DNA of 64,000 nt, taken from NCBI GenBank assembly GCA_964482235.1, contig CAYZWU010000006.1, positions 1-64,000 of the forward strand, given 5' to 3'. Position numbers and translations under genes: made by a program. This DNA comes from CAYZWU01 sp964482235 (lineage in GTDB: Bacteria > Planctomycetota > B15-G4 > CAYZWU01). Below are positions 55,095 through 64,000 of this stretch, one piece after another. Position 1 is the first letter of the stretch; each line of letters starts with the position of its first letter. Below the pieces are notes generated by a model that saw nothing but the letters and a program-made list of their open reading frames with translations, ran no database searches and was not told where the DNA came from.

Positions 55095-56225
55095 TCACCG
55101 TTTCCTCTCCGTGCAGACAAGACCGATCACGAACAGGACCACGATTCCAACTATCACCGCCGTCTTGGCGGCCGGAGTGGGGCCTCCGGCGGCAGCCTCG
55201 CCGGCCGGCTTGGCCACGATGCCGAAGGTGTGGCAGATCGCCGACCCGAACATCATGCCGAACAGGGTCAGCGCGGCATCGGCGTTCCCCTGTCCCGCAG
55301 CCACGATCTGCCGGAAGGGGCATCCTCCTATCAGGATCGATCCCAGGCCGGTGAGGAAGAGGCCGAGGAAGTTCCAGATCTGGATCGAGTGGGCCAGGGG
55401 GCTCGCGCCCCAGTCGAAGAGCTTCCTCTCGCCGGGCCAGAGAGCGTCGAGAAGAAGGTTGCCGGCCGCGATGGTGGCCAGGAGTACGAAGTAGCCGTTG
55501 AAGAGCCGGTAGTCTCTCCAGAGGATGACATCGCGAAAGCCGCCTGCCGTGCAGTAGCGCGACCGCTGGCCGAAGAAGCCGACGACCAGGCCGACGATCA
55601 GCGCGACGAGGATCGGGGCGTGGAACTTGGTCTCGAGAAAGCCGGCCGGATCTCCCGCTTCGCCATACTCCAGGTAGAGGATGAAGATTGTGAGCCCGAT
55701 GGCCAGGAAGGGGGCCGCGAGCCCGGACAATGTCCGCGCCTCGCTTTCCCTGCCGAGGGAGAAGCCGCGGCTGATGCAGAAGCACCCCGCTGCAACGCCG
55801 GCCACGAGGCCGAGAAGGCCGACCGCCGCGGTGGCGTAGTCGCCGCTCCCGAGCCGCACCATCAGGCGGATCGGGCATCCGAGGAACACCATGATGCCGA
55901 CGATGACAAAGGCGCCGATGAGAAAGCGAAGCAGGGGCGACGAGCCGGAACGCGACCTGAACTCCCGGAAAAGGAGGGCCGCGGCAAAGGCGCCGAGAAT
56001 GAAGCCGGGGATCTCGGGCCGCAGGAACTGCAGGACGGCCGGCTTGGCAAAGAGCCCGAGCCCGCCTGCCGTGTCGCGCAGGAAGCAGCCCGCGCAGATC
56101 CCCATGTTGGGAGGATTCCCCGCCCGGGCGAGGAGAACGGCTGCGGCACCGACCACGACACCGCCGATTAGCGTCCAGTACTTCAGGTATTTCCGGGGTT
56201 CACCAAGGTATTTCTTCTGACTCAT
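55095..56225 (-). CDS. yedE: YedE-family putative selenium transporter
   Basis: The product is 376 aa with about ten hydrophobic helices. The opening segment GNPPNMGICAGCFLRDTAG (Cys44, Cys47), then FLRPEIPGFILGAF, FLGCPIRLMVRL (Cys117), GQRSRYCTAGGFRD and GGCPFRQIVAAGQG reproduce the selenium-linked YedE/FdhT group (TIGR04112) of the YeeE/YedE transporters. These occur almost only in genomes that use selenium (SelD). The yedF and selD partners are not in the window. Downstream lie two Cys-bearing lipoproteins that may act with it. The ribosome-binding site is weak. Confidence 0.85.
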   Translation of the reverse strand: MSQKKYLGEPRKYLKYWTLIGGVVVGAAAVLLARAGNPPNMGICAGCFLRDTAGGLGLFAKPAVLQFLRPEIPGFILGAFAAALLFREFRSRSGSSPLLRFLIGAFVIVGIMVFLGCPIRLMVRLGSGDYATAAVGLLGLVAGVAAGCFCISRGFSLGRESEARTLSGLAAPFLAIGLTIFILYLEYGEAGDPAGFLETKFHAPILVALIVGLVVGFFGQRSRYCTAGGFRDVILWRDYRLFNGYFVLLATIAAGNLLLDALWPGERKLFDWGASPLAHSIQIWNFLGLFLTGLGSILIGGCPFRQIVAAGQGNADAALTLFGMMFGSAICHTFGIVAKPAGEAAAGGPTPAAKTAVIVGIVVLFVIGLVCTERKR

Positions 56226-56736
56226 GACGTTATTCCAATTAGCATCATCTACCTGATTTCGCCACGCTATTCGATCGAGGAGACGGATCGCCCGATCCGG
56301 CGCAATCCTCTTCCCGTCGATATCCGGAAAGAGAGAGAAGCCATACCGGGAAAGAGAGGAGGGAAGATCTTGCTACGAGAAGTCAGCCGGCGGGAGGGAG
56401 CAGGCAATCAGGAGCCGGGTCATGATGCTCTCGAGCCGTTCTTCCGATCCTGCATCGATGGAGGAGCGCAGCCGTTGCGCCCAATCAAAGCGCAGGACGT
56501 GTCACCTCTCATACGATGAAGACGGCCCGGGTCGGCCGAGGATCATGAAAATCACCCCCTTCGGTTCTTGTCAGGCTCGTGTTGAAGAGACGGCGCCGCA
56601 AACCGGGCAGCGGCCGTCGACCAGGAATTTCTATCACATCCGGCCGATGACGGCAACAGCGGTCATGTCCAATCGTTTCCCGTCTCCCGGCAGCCTCTGC
56701 CTTCCGGAACGCCGCCTCGCCGTCACCGCATCATGG
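56226..56736. other. 511-base intergenic region upstream of yedE
   Basis: No tRNA or known riboswitch was recognised. On the minus strand a near-perfect ribosome-binding site (AAGGGGGTGAT, 56561-56551) precedes a short frame of 14 codons ending at UGA (56546-56502). It could be a leader peptide and is discussed as a finding. Confidence 0.45.
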
Positions 56737-57654
56737 TCACGGCTTCGTCAGCCGGCCCTTGCGCTTCTTCGCGCGACGCTCGCCCAGGAGCAGGCGCTCC
56801 TCGAGCCGGCGCCGCTGCGCCCGGTAGAACGCCTCGAGGAAAGGAACGACCTGCGTGTCCGGCACCTTGTCCGCCCAGGCGATCTTCCGGCAGATCTTCC
56901 GGCAGACCTTGCGGAGCAGGCCGATCTTGCTCCTGTCCCTGGCGTGGCGCCGCAGGACGTCTTCCAGGACCTGCAGCTCCTCGATCCCGTACATGTCGAG
57001 CTGCTCATCGGCGAACTGGAACAGGTCCCCTTTCCGGCCGGCCGCCTTGGCCTTGCCGCTCAGTGCGGCATCGGGCTGCAGGCGGGCTTCGGGAATCGAC
57101 ACCACCATGGTCCCGGCCGCGAGGTCGCCGCAGCGCAGCCGATCGCGGTTGAAGAGCGGCATGAAAACAAAGACGAGGAGCCAGGCGGAGGTGAAAAGGT
57201 ATGTCCAGCCCGACACGGTGGTGTAGAAAGAGGCTGGAATCATCAGGGCCTGCATCGGCAGGAAGAACTCGAGCTCTCGCAGGAGGTTTCGCGAGAAGAC
57301 GGCTCCAGTGGTCACGGGACCGCCGTTGCGCGACACCACCTTGGTCCCCACGCTCTTCTTCCCGGGCGTGACCCCTTGCCATCTCAGCTCGAAGTAGACG
57401 AAGTAGCCGTTCCGGATCAGGAAGAACATCAGCATGGCGAGGGTGTAAAAGAAATGGAGGACCGCTGCACTCGTGGTCATCAGGTAGACGCAGAGGACCA
57501 TCAATCCCGGAACGATCAGGCAGAGGCAGAGGCAGACGAGGTCGATGATGAAGGCGGTGATCCTCTCTCCGGCCGGCGCGATCGTCAGGGTGATCGGCAG
57601 GTCCTCGGGCGTGAGGATGACACACTGCCTGGGTTGATTCCGTGAAGCCCTCAT
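56737..57654 (-). CDS. RDD-family membrane protein
   Basis: The product is 305 aa. The RDD signature region is present as ERITAFIIDLVCLCLCL near the start and WQGVTPGKKSVGTKVVSRNGG after the second helix, with about three to four membrane segments up to residue 175 and a basic cytoplasmic tail. RDD proteins are often found in MoxR/DUF58/SpoIIM clusters; some act as ion antiporters. The start overlaps the SpoIIM-like stop (ATGA). Confidence 0.85.
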   Translation of the reverse strand: MRASRNQPRQCVILTPEDLPITLTIAPAGERITAFIIDLVCLCLCLIVPGLMVLCVYLMTTSAAVLHFFYTLAMLMFFLIRNGYFVYFELRWQGVTPGKKSVGTKVVSRNGGPVTTGAVFSRNLLRELEFFLPMQALMIPASFYTTVSGWTYLFTSAWLLVFVFMPLFNRDRLRCGDLAAGTMVVSIPEARLQPDAALSGKAKAAGRKGDLFQFADEQLDMYGIEELQVLEDVLRRHARDRSKIGLLRKVCRKICRKIAWADKVPDTQVVPFLEAFYRAQRRRLEERLLLGERRAKKRKGRLTKP

Positions 57655-58649
57655 CTCTTCTCCCTCTCTCTGCCGCGCCCGAGGAAGTAGACCGTCCAGA
57701 AGACGAAGGTGATCCCGGCCAGGGTGTAGCGGATCGAGAGGCTCTGGACGAGCTGCCGGAAGAAGCCCTCGATGATCCCGGCGATCAGCAGCATCAGCAC
57801 GGCGCCCAGCACGATGAGGGAGGCTTCCTTGCCGGCCCTGGCCATGCCGTGCAGCCGCCCGTACCGCCCTGGCCGGATCACGGCGAAACCGATGGCCAGA
57901 CCGGCTCCGCCGCAGAGGCAGACGGCGAGCAGCTCAGTGACCCCGTGGGGCAGCACCCAGGCCCAGAACTCGAATCCCAGGCCGCGTGTGTGATAGAGGC
58001 CGGCCAGGGCGCCGATGACCAGACCGTTGTAGAAGAGAAGCAGGATCGACGGGATTCCCAGGGCAAAGCCGAGGGCAAAGGCGAGCATGCCCAGCTGGCT
58101 GTTGTGAGTGAAGAGATAGGTGGCGAAGTATCCCAGCGTGGAATCGGACTCTTCGCCCCCCGAGTAGAGGATCTCGCGGAGCTCCTCGGTCGTCGAGGTG
58201 GGCGACCTCCCTTCGGCGATCGACTCTCGCATGACGGAGTAGAAGAACTCCGAGTCGGTGAAGGTTAGCCCCACGGCCAGACCGGCCATCATCACGGCGA
58301 TGGCCGTGAGAACGCTCGCCCCGTACCGCCTCACCGTCGCGGGAAAGGTCTGCTGGAAGAAGAGAGCGATGAGGGAGCGGGCCTGCGGCTTCACGCCGTA
58401 GACGGCGAAGTAGGCGCGCGACACCAGGGATTCGAGATAGTCGAGCATGTTGCGGTCGAGGGAGATGGCGCGGGCCACGGAGAGCGACGAGACGGCGGCG
58501 CGATAGAGGCCCGGCAGCCTGTGGAGCTTCTCGGCTTCGAGCGACTTGATCCCCTTCTTCTCCACCTGCTTGACGAGCGTCTCGAGCTCGCGCCACTGCG
58601 CCTGGCGCTCGCGGCGGAAGTCGGAGGAACGGAGACGCATCGATTCCAT
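57651..58649 (-). CDS. SpoIIM/DUF95-family membrane protein
   Basis: The product is 332 aa from the ATG at 58649, which shares bases with the DUF58 stop (TGATG). After a charged N-terminal helix-rich part (1-95), five to six membrane helices follow with HNSQLGMLAFALGFALGIPS, LPHGVTELLAVCLCGGAGL and a final FWTVYFLG. These match stage-II-sporulation-protein-M-like proteins, which also occur in non-sporulating bacteria. Its role in this cluster is unknown; it need not imply sporulation. Confidence 0.87.
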   Translation of the reverse strand: MESMRLRSSDFRRERQAQWRELETLVKQVEKKGIKSLEAEKLHRLPGLYRAAVSSLSVARAISLDRNMLDYLESLVSRAYFAVYGVKPQARSLIALFFQQTFPATVRRYGASVLTAIAVMMAGLAVGLTFTDSEFFYSVMRESIAEGRSPTSTTEELREILYSGGEESDSTLGYFATYLFTHNSQLGMLAFALGFALGIPSILLLFYNGLVIGALAGLYHTRGLGFEFWAWVLPHGVTELLAVCLCGGAGLAIGFAVIRPGRYGRLHGMARAGKEASLIVLGAVLMLLIAGIIEGFFRQLVQSLSIRYTLAGITFVFWTVYFLGRGREREKR

Positions 58650-59959
58650 CAGAATGTCTCCCTTCGCTTGAGCTCCAGGTAGTGGTCGATCAGCGAGGCC
58701 GAAACGTGGCGCGGCTCCGTGTCGATGCATCGCACGCCCGAGCGGCGGAGGCGCCTTACCACCATCTCCCGGTCCCTCACCAGGCGGCCGGCCACGACGG
58801 CGCGATGGAGGTCGAGGGTGTTGCGGGGCCGGCGCTCCGCTTCATTGGTGAGCATCGGATCCTTGAGCGCCACGAAGAGGACGAGGTGGCGCTGGGCCGT
58901 GCGCTGCAGGTTTTCCACCATGAGCTCCGAGGTGATGGTGTCCACGAAATCGGTCATCACCACCACCAGGGCTCGCCGCGGCTGGCGCGTGACCAGCTCC
59001 ATCAAACCGAGGGTGAAGTTCGTTTCCCGCGACGAGTACTCGATCTTCGCGGCCGTGCGGCTCAGCGCGGCGAAAGCCCCCCTTCCCTTCACGGGAGCGA
59101 GATAATGCCGCAGGCGGTCGTCGAAGGAGACGAGCCCCACCCTGTCGCCCACGCGCAGCGAAACGTAGGCGAGAGTGAGGGCCGAGCTGACGGCATGGTC
59201 GAGGCGCGGCAGCTCGCCGAGCGGCTCGCTCATCAGGCGTCCCGAGTCCACGGCGAGGATCACCTGGCGGTTGCGCTCGGCCCTGAACTCCTTGCAGAGG
59301 ATCTTGGCGTGGCGCGCCGACGCCTTCCAGTCGATGGTGCGGATGTCGAAGCCCGGCAGGTATTCGCGCAGGCAGTCGAACTCGCTGCCGTCGCCGCGGT
59401 GGCGTTCCACCCGCGCGCCGGACTGGAGGTTGCGCGTGGTGAAGAACTGGATCGCCCTCCGGCTGACCGACGGGAGGTCGGGATCCACGGGGATCTTCCT
59501 GTTCAGAGTCACCTGCCGCCTCACCTCCATCAGGCCGAGAGGGCCGCGGGCCAGTATCCAGAGCGTCTCGACCTTCACCTGGCCCCTTCTTGCCGCACGC
59601 AGATCCATGGGCACCGGCGTCTCGCCCGGCTGGACCATCACCTGCTCTCGATCGGGGACCTCCTCGATGTCGGAGGAGACGTCGAGCTTGAGCCGCACGG
59701 GGAATGTTCTCCGGAAAGGATTCGAGAGGACGAACTCGACCTTTTGCCTGTTTCCCACGAAGAGCCGGGTCGGTGCCTCGAAGCGGATGTCGAGCCGGGA
59801 GAGGCGCGGGGCCAGGATCGAGTCGGCGCCCATGATGAAGGCGGCGACGAAGATGAAGATCAGCCAGAAGGACCAGAGAGAGTGAGCGACCACCGTGGTC
59901 AGCACGGCCAGAACGGCGCCGGCCAGGAAAACCGTTACGGCAGTCTTTGTGGGGTTCAT
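58649..59959 (-). CDS. DUF58 domain protein
   Basis: The product is 436 aa with two N-terminal membrane helices (about 7-43). The DUF58 core reads HRGDGSEFDCLREYLPGFD, DIRTIDWKASARHAKI and VILAVDSGRLM, the last being a von-Willebrand-A-like metal-site segment. It partners MoxR ATPases, which act as chaperones for vWA proteins. It lies 67 bases after moxR. Confidence 0.9.
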   Translation of the reverse strand: MNPTKTAVTVFLAGAVLAVLTTVVAHSLWSFWLIFIFVAAFIMGADSILAPRLSRLDIRFEAPTRLFVGNRQKVEFVLSNPFRRTFPVRLKLDVSSDIEEVPDREQVMVQPGETPVPMDLRAARRGQVKVETLWILARGPLGLMEVRRQVTLNRKIPVDPDLPSVSRRAIQFFTTRNLQSGARVERHRGDGSEFDCLREYLPGFDIRTIDWKASARHAKILCKEFRAERNRQVILAVDSGRLMSEPLGELPRLDHAVSSALTLAYVSLRVGDRVGLVSFDDRLRHYLAPVKGRGAFAALSRTAAKIEYSSRETNFTLGLMELVTRQPRRALVVVMTDFVDTITSELMVENLQRTAQRHLVLFVALKDPMLTNEAERRPRNTLDLHRAVVAGRLVRDREMVVRRLRRSGVRCIDTEPRHVSASLIDHYLELKRRETF

Positions 59960-60026
59960 TCTTCACTCTCTGCCGGTCCGCGGCGCCCATTGCGCCGACG
60001 CCGGCCGGATCCTGTTGTCTGACTCG

Positions 60027-60977
<951 letters not shown>

Positions 60978-62315
60978 TCAATCCTCCGTCGAGTCGGCTC
61001 CCAGCATGGTCGTCCGCCAGGAGTGGATCAGTTGGGCCAGCTTCAACGCTCTGTCCGGTTTGAGCGTGCGCGACCGGGTTGCTTTATAGAGTTTTTCGAT
61101 ATCCACCGTGAGCCCCCGCATTCTGGTCAGGCGCTTCAGCTTCGAGAGCACGTCCTTCTGCGACGAACCCTCGAGGAGGAAGAAGCGCTCCGCCACAACG
61201 GTCATCGACAGGCCCATGTAGCGCCTGACCGCCGCCGTGCGATCGCCTCCCATCATGAGAAGCCTGGACGTGTTGTCGATCAGGAGGCTCTTTCCCGGCG
61301 GGAGCTCGCGCGGCGGCTCGAGGGCCTTGCCGAAACGCGGCGCCGCGCTCCACGCCAGGAGCAGGAGAGTCGCGACGCCGTGGATCAGGAGAAGCACGAG
61401 AGGAAAGGAGAAGATCCGGGCCATGAGGTTTCCCCTGTCCTCGAAGCCGTGGGTCGTTTCGTCGATCACGACGCCCCGGGCATCGAAGAACTCGGCGAGG
61501 AGCGACAGGAACAGCGCGGCATGGTCCCCCCTGGCCAGGCCGCTGTTGTTGATCAGGTCCGGATCGGAGATGACGATGATCTCCTCGCCCGGATGAAAGG
61601 GGCGGATCGCACCGATCAGCACGCCCTCGTCGCAGCGGACGAGGGCCTCGTGGACGGCGTCGGCTGCCAGGAGCTGGGGAGTGTCGCCCAGGTCGATCTT
61701 CAGGTCGGACAGCCCCGCGAGGCTGGTCGCCGGATTGCTGATCGAGCCCGGACGGAGCACGAGTCTCGAGCCCGGATCACTGCTGCCGGTCTTCTCTCCC
61801 GGGATAACCTCTTCCGCGTCCTCGATGGGTCGCAGCGTTTTCGTTCCGATCCAGCCGAGATGTTCCGGTGAGCGGCCCACCCTCCACTTGGGCAGCATCA
61901 TGACCACGGGGGCGTCAGCCGCCCAGGCGCGATTCATGGCGTGGCGCACCCGGTTCGACTGGGCGGTTTTGCTTTTTTTCTCGTCTTTCTTCCGCGGCAT
62001 CAGGGGGTCGTCAAGGGCGTCCCTGGCCTTGAACGGCGAATCCAGGTGCAGGATCGGTTCGATCAGCAGGAGGGGAAAGGCCTCTCTCAGATCGCACTGA
62101 TCGAGGTTGCGGCCCCTGGCCACGACCAGGCCGGACTGCCTGAGGAACTCGGCCAGGGCATGGTGTCCCACGAGCGATCGGCTGTAGCTGTCCTGTCCCA
62201 CCGAATCCTCGCCGAAGATCCGCCCGGAGAATGCGTTCAGCACGAGCCCCAGGGCGAAAGTCGCCAGGCCGGCGACGATGAGAACGGTGACGACCCGCGA
62301 GGAGAAGGGATTCAT
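60978..62315 (-). CDS. DUF4350 domain protein
   Basis: The product is 445 aa from the ATG at 62315, which overlaps the preceding stop (TGATG). There is an N-terminal membrane helix (about 9-27). A Rossmann-like DUF4350 region (about 45-310) includes SRSLVGHHALAEFLRQSG and IIVISDPDLINNSGLARGDHAALFL. A second membrane helix lies near 325-345. Its role in the MoxR system is unknown; DUF4350 proteins are common beside DUF4129 and MoxR. Confidence 0.85.
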   Translation of the reverse strand: MNPFSSRVVTVLIVAGLATFALGLVLNAFSGRIFGEDSVGQDSYSRSLVGHHALAEFLRQSGLVVARGRNLDQCDLREAFPLLLIEPILHLDSPFKARDALDDPLMPRKKDEKKSKTAQSNRVRHAMNRAWAADAPVVMMLPKWRVGRSPEHLGWIGTKTLRPIEDAEEVIPGEKTGSSDPGSRLVLRPGSISNPATSLAGLSDLKIDLGDTPQLLAADAVHEALVRCDEGVLIGAIRPFHPGEEIIVISDPDLINNSGLARGDHAALFLSLLAEFFDARGVVIDETTHGFEDRGNLMARIFSFPLVLLLIHGVATLLLLAWSAAPRFGKALEPPRELPPGKSLLIDNTSRLLMMGGDRTAAVRRYMGLSMTVVAERFFLLEGSSQKDVLSKLKRLTRMRGLTVDIEKLYKATRSRTLKPDRALKLAQLIHSWRTTMLGADSTED

Positions 62316-62974
62316 CACGTAATCCCCTTGAAAGCGTCGAGGCAGTTCCGGAATTCCTTCTGCCCCGGACTGCGGCCGCCGAAGAGGGAAAGCTCGACGG
62401 TCTTCACCAGGTAGCGGAAGCGGACGCGGTCATTCTGCGACCGGGGAAGCAGGGCGGCGAGCTCCCGGCTCGTCATGTCATCGGTCACTGGTTTCTTCGC
62501 ATGGAAGGACTGGCGCTTCACGGCGAGAAGGAGGAGGTGATGCACAGCCTCCAGGTAGCGCCCTTCCGCAGCCAGGCGCTCCGCATTTTCGAGAGAGAGC
62601 TCGTTGATCTCCTTTCTGTTTTCTTCCTGCCCGGCAGCCCCTGCCCGGTCCGCGGCCTGGACATCGCGGATTCTCGCACGGTTATTCACGGTACCAACCA
62701 GCCAGACGATGGCGAAGCTCACGGCCAGCATGGAGGCGAGAACAATGAGGATCAGGCTGAGGGTGCCGAGGCCCTGCCCTTCACCCGTACGCCTGTCCGT
62801 ACTCGGTTTCAGGCGGGGCGGGGCGGCTATCTCCTTCTGGTAGGAGCCGTCCGCGACGATGTTCCTGGCCCGTGTCGCCGCCTCGTCGCGGTCCACGGTC
62901 TCCCCGGCCGAAAGCGCAGCCGTTCCGACGAGGAGGAAGAGAAGCAGAAGGCAGGCGGGATGCAAAGAGTGCAT
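62315..62974 (-). CDS. DUF4129-like membrane protein
   Basis: The product is 219 aa with a signal or first helix (about 7-23) and a second helix (about 72-92). The C-terminal part LSLENAERLAAEGRYLEAVHHLLLLAVKR...SRELAALLPRSQ...FRYLVKTVELSLFGG is the DUF4129 motif region. It is the first gene of the DUF4129-DUF4350-moxR chain and overlaps the next gene by one base. Confidence 0.83.
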   Translation of the reverse strand: MHSLHPACLLLLFLLVGTAALSAGETVDRDEAATRARNIVADGSYQKEIAAPPRLKPSTDRRTGEGQGLGTLSLILIVLASMLAVSFAIVWLVGTVNNRARIRDVQAADRAGAAGQEENRKEINELSLENAERLAAEGRYLEAVHHLLLLAVKRQSFHAKKPVTDDMTSRELAALLPRSQNDRVRFRYLVKTVELSLFGGRSPGQKEFRNCLDAFKGIT

Positions 62975-63008
62975 GGACGGTTCCCCGCAGGAGCAAGTGA
63001 GCCAGGGA

Positions 63009-63935
63009 TCAATCGAATACGGACGCCAGCTTGTCCTCGTCAGCGCCCTCGATCTGCACCTTGAGGTTGTAGTAGATCAGCGAGGCGGCCACGGCTGACA
63101 GGATTCCACAGATGATGGCGAAAAGGTAATCCAGGATGTAATAGGATGCCGTCAAATCCACGGAGGCACCGTCATATCCGTTGCCGGCCGCGGACGTCGT
63201 CTCGATCCCCGCGGCGCTGGTGATCGTGTTGAGTGTGAACTGAATGATAAAGAACAACAGAATGAAGACGAAGATGCGCCAGCGGTTGCCCAGGGTCAGG
63301 CGCTTGCTGCGCTTCAGCGATTCGAAAACACCGATGTCCTCCACCACAACGGCAGGAGCGGCTGCGTAGTACATGCAGTAGACCATCATGGCTGGAATAA
63401 GCCCGGCCCAGACAATGATGAGACTCAGCGTTTCGAGTCCCGTGGATACCATGGCAGAGGCGATGAAGCTCGCGAGCATCATCGGTATGATGGTGATCAA
63501 TCCCGCGATGAGCCCGATCATGAGGGCGACGCCAAGGAGAGGCAGCATGCGGGACAGGCCCGTGGCCAGCGACTTCCCGATACTCACTTTTTCGTTCTTG
63601 AGGCGGCGGAAGACGCCGTAGATGATCGCGCCCGTGGCGACGGGCTGCAGGAGGAAAACCATGATTCCCGCCACGAGCACGTATTTATCTTCTATCGTGA
63701 AGGCGAGCAGGATGAGAGGAAGGAGGACAATGGAGTAGATCACTCCGAAGATATGCAGGCCGGAAAACGAGAGGGCGAAGCAGTGGGCCAGGGTGGTGAG
63801 GACGGGGAGCTTCGCTCTCCTTCGGCGGCCGGTGCCGCGGGATGACCTCGCCCGGCTTCTTCTTACAACGACTTTTTGTTCATTCTGGCCATTCTCGGTA
63901 TCTGAGACGGCGGCGCCCTGCTCTTCCTGTTCCAT
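63009..63935 (-). CDS. Polytopic membrane protein upstream of the MoxR cluster
   Basis: The product is 308 aa. A basic, Arg-rich N-terminus (about 20-45) precedes about six membrane helices. It resembles the glycerophosphodiesterase-membrane-domain/YciC-type proteins (EDIGVFESLKRSKRLTLGNRWRIF is the typical segment), but no enzymatic part is present. It lies 35 bases upstream of the DUF4129 gene and is probably co-transcribed with it. Confidence 0.72.
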   Translation of the reverse strand: MEQEEQGAAVSDTENGQNEQKVVVRRSRARSSRGTGRRRRAKLPVLTTLAHCFALSFSGLHIFGVIYSIVLLPLILLAFTIEDKYVLVAGIMVFLLQPVATGAIIYGVFRRLKNEKVSIGKSLATGLSRMLPLLGVALMIGLIAGLITIIPMMLASFIASAMVSTGLETLSLIIVWAGLIPAMMVYCMYYAAAPAVVVEDIGVFESLKRSKRLTLGNRWRIFVFILLFFIIQFTLNTITSAAGIETTSAAGNGYDGASVDLTASYYILDYLFAIICGILSAVAASLIYYNLKVQIEGADEDKLASVFD

Positions 63936-64000
63936 CTTGATCTCTTCCCACGATTTTATCGCACTGATTCATGTCATGGCCCCCGGGGCCTATCCCGGAT

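Overview
The window is GC-rich bacterial DNA with tightly packed genes. Many products carry signal peptides, and the gene families are those common in Planctomycetota and similar metagenome lineages: an ECF sigma factor of the sub-family that sits beside Ser/Thr kinase-TPR proteins, a secreted FAD oxidoreductase with a xanthan-lyase-like tail, a DUF4159/alpha-alpha-toroid protein, a GH116 glycosidase, parallel beta-helix proteins, an HzsA-like dihaem protein, and a MoxR/DUF58/SpoIIM/RDD/DUF4350 cluster. No marker fixes the phylum, so Planctomycetota is an inference. A 35-base C run near base 1 and a 100-N gap at 25295-25394 point to a draft (probably metagenome) assembly.

Layout. 1-9.4 kb: a secreted BNR-repeat protein, an ECF sigma factor with a kinase-TPR protein, a FAD oxidoreductase, a MntP-type manganese exporter and a beta-helix protein. 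9.7-15.7 kb: a set of exported proteins, namely a TPR-CHAT caspase-like protease, a patatin-like phospholipase and a PA-IL-lectin-like lipoprotein. 15.7-22.9 kb: a second putative manganese/metal exporter, a toroid protein, a stand-alone Lrp/AsnC effector-domain protein and a GH116 glycosidase. 23.4-29.2 kb: a catabolic block for hydroxylated amino acids, made of a hydroxylysine-kinase-like/phospho-lyase-like fusion, an M24 peptidase, an ornithine-cyclodeaminase-family reductase and a trans-3-hydroxy-L-proline dehydratase. 29.4-31.5 kb: a secreted LVIVD-repeat/thioredoxin-like protein whose redox motif contains an in-frame UGA (U-P-L-C), followed by a SECIS-like hairpin. 31.5-36.7 kb: a methyltransferase, three small secreted unknowns and a second beta-helix protein. 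37-40.6 kb: a housekeeping operon tpiA-secG-pyrE-yicC-gmk-rpoZ. 40.7-49.2 kb: a GspK-type pseudopilin with two FG-GAP proteins, a polytopic membrane protein and tyrS. 49.5-56.2 kb: an HzsA-like dihaem cytochrome, a DUF4143 ATPase, two Cys-containing lipoproteins and a YedE-type selenium transporter. 56.7-63.9 kb: the MoxR operon (membrane protein, DUF4129, DUF4350, MoxR, DUF58, SpoIIM, RDD).

Two themes stand out. First, the window holds both a probable new selenoprotein (29442-31487) and a selenium transporter (55095-56225), which fits an organism that uses selenocysteine; no sel genes lie in the window. Second, the 23.4-29.2 kb block contains enzymes expected for breaking down collagen's modified residues (5-hydroxylysine, 3-hydroxyproline, X-Pro/X-Hyp dipeptides). 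The kinase/phospho-lyase gene there also contains a palindromic 21-bp in-frame repeat next to the PLP lysine, and the N gap is flanked by two identical 55-base copies, so it is probably not a real gap.
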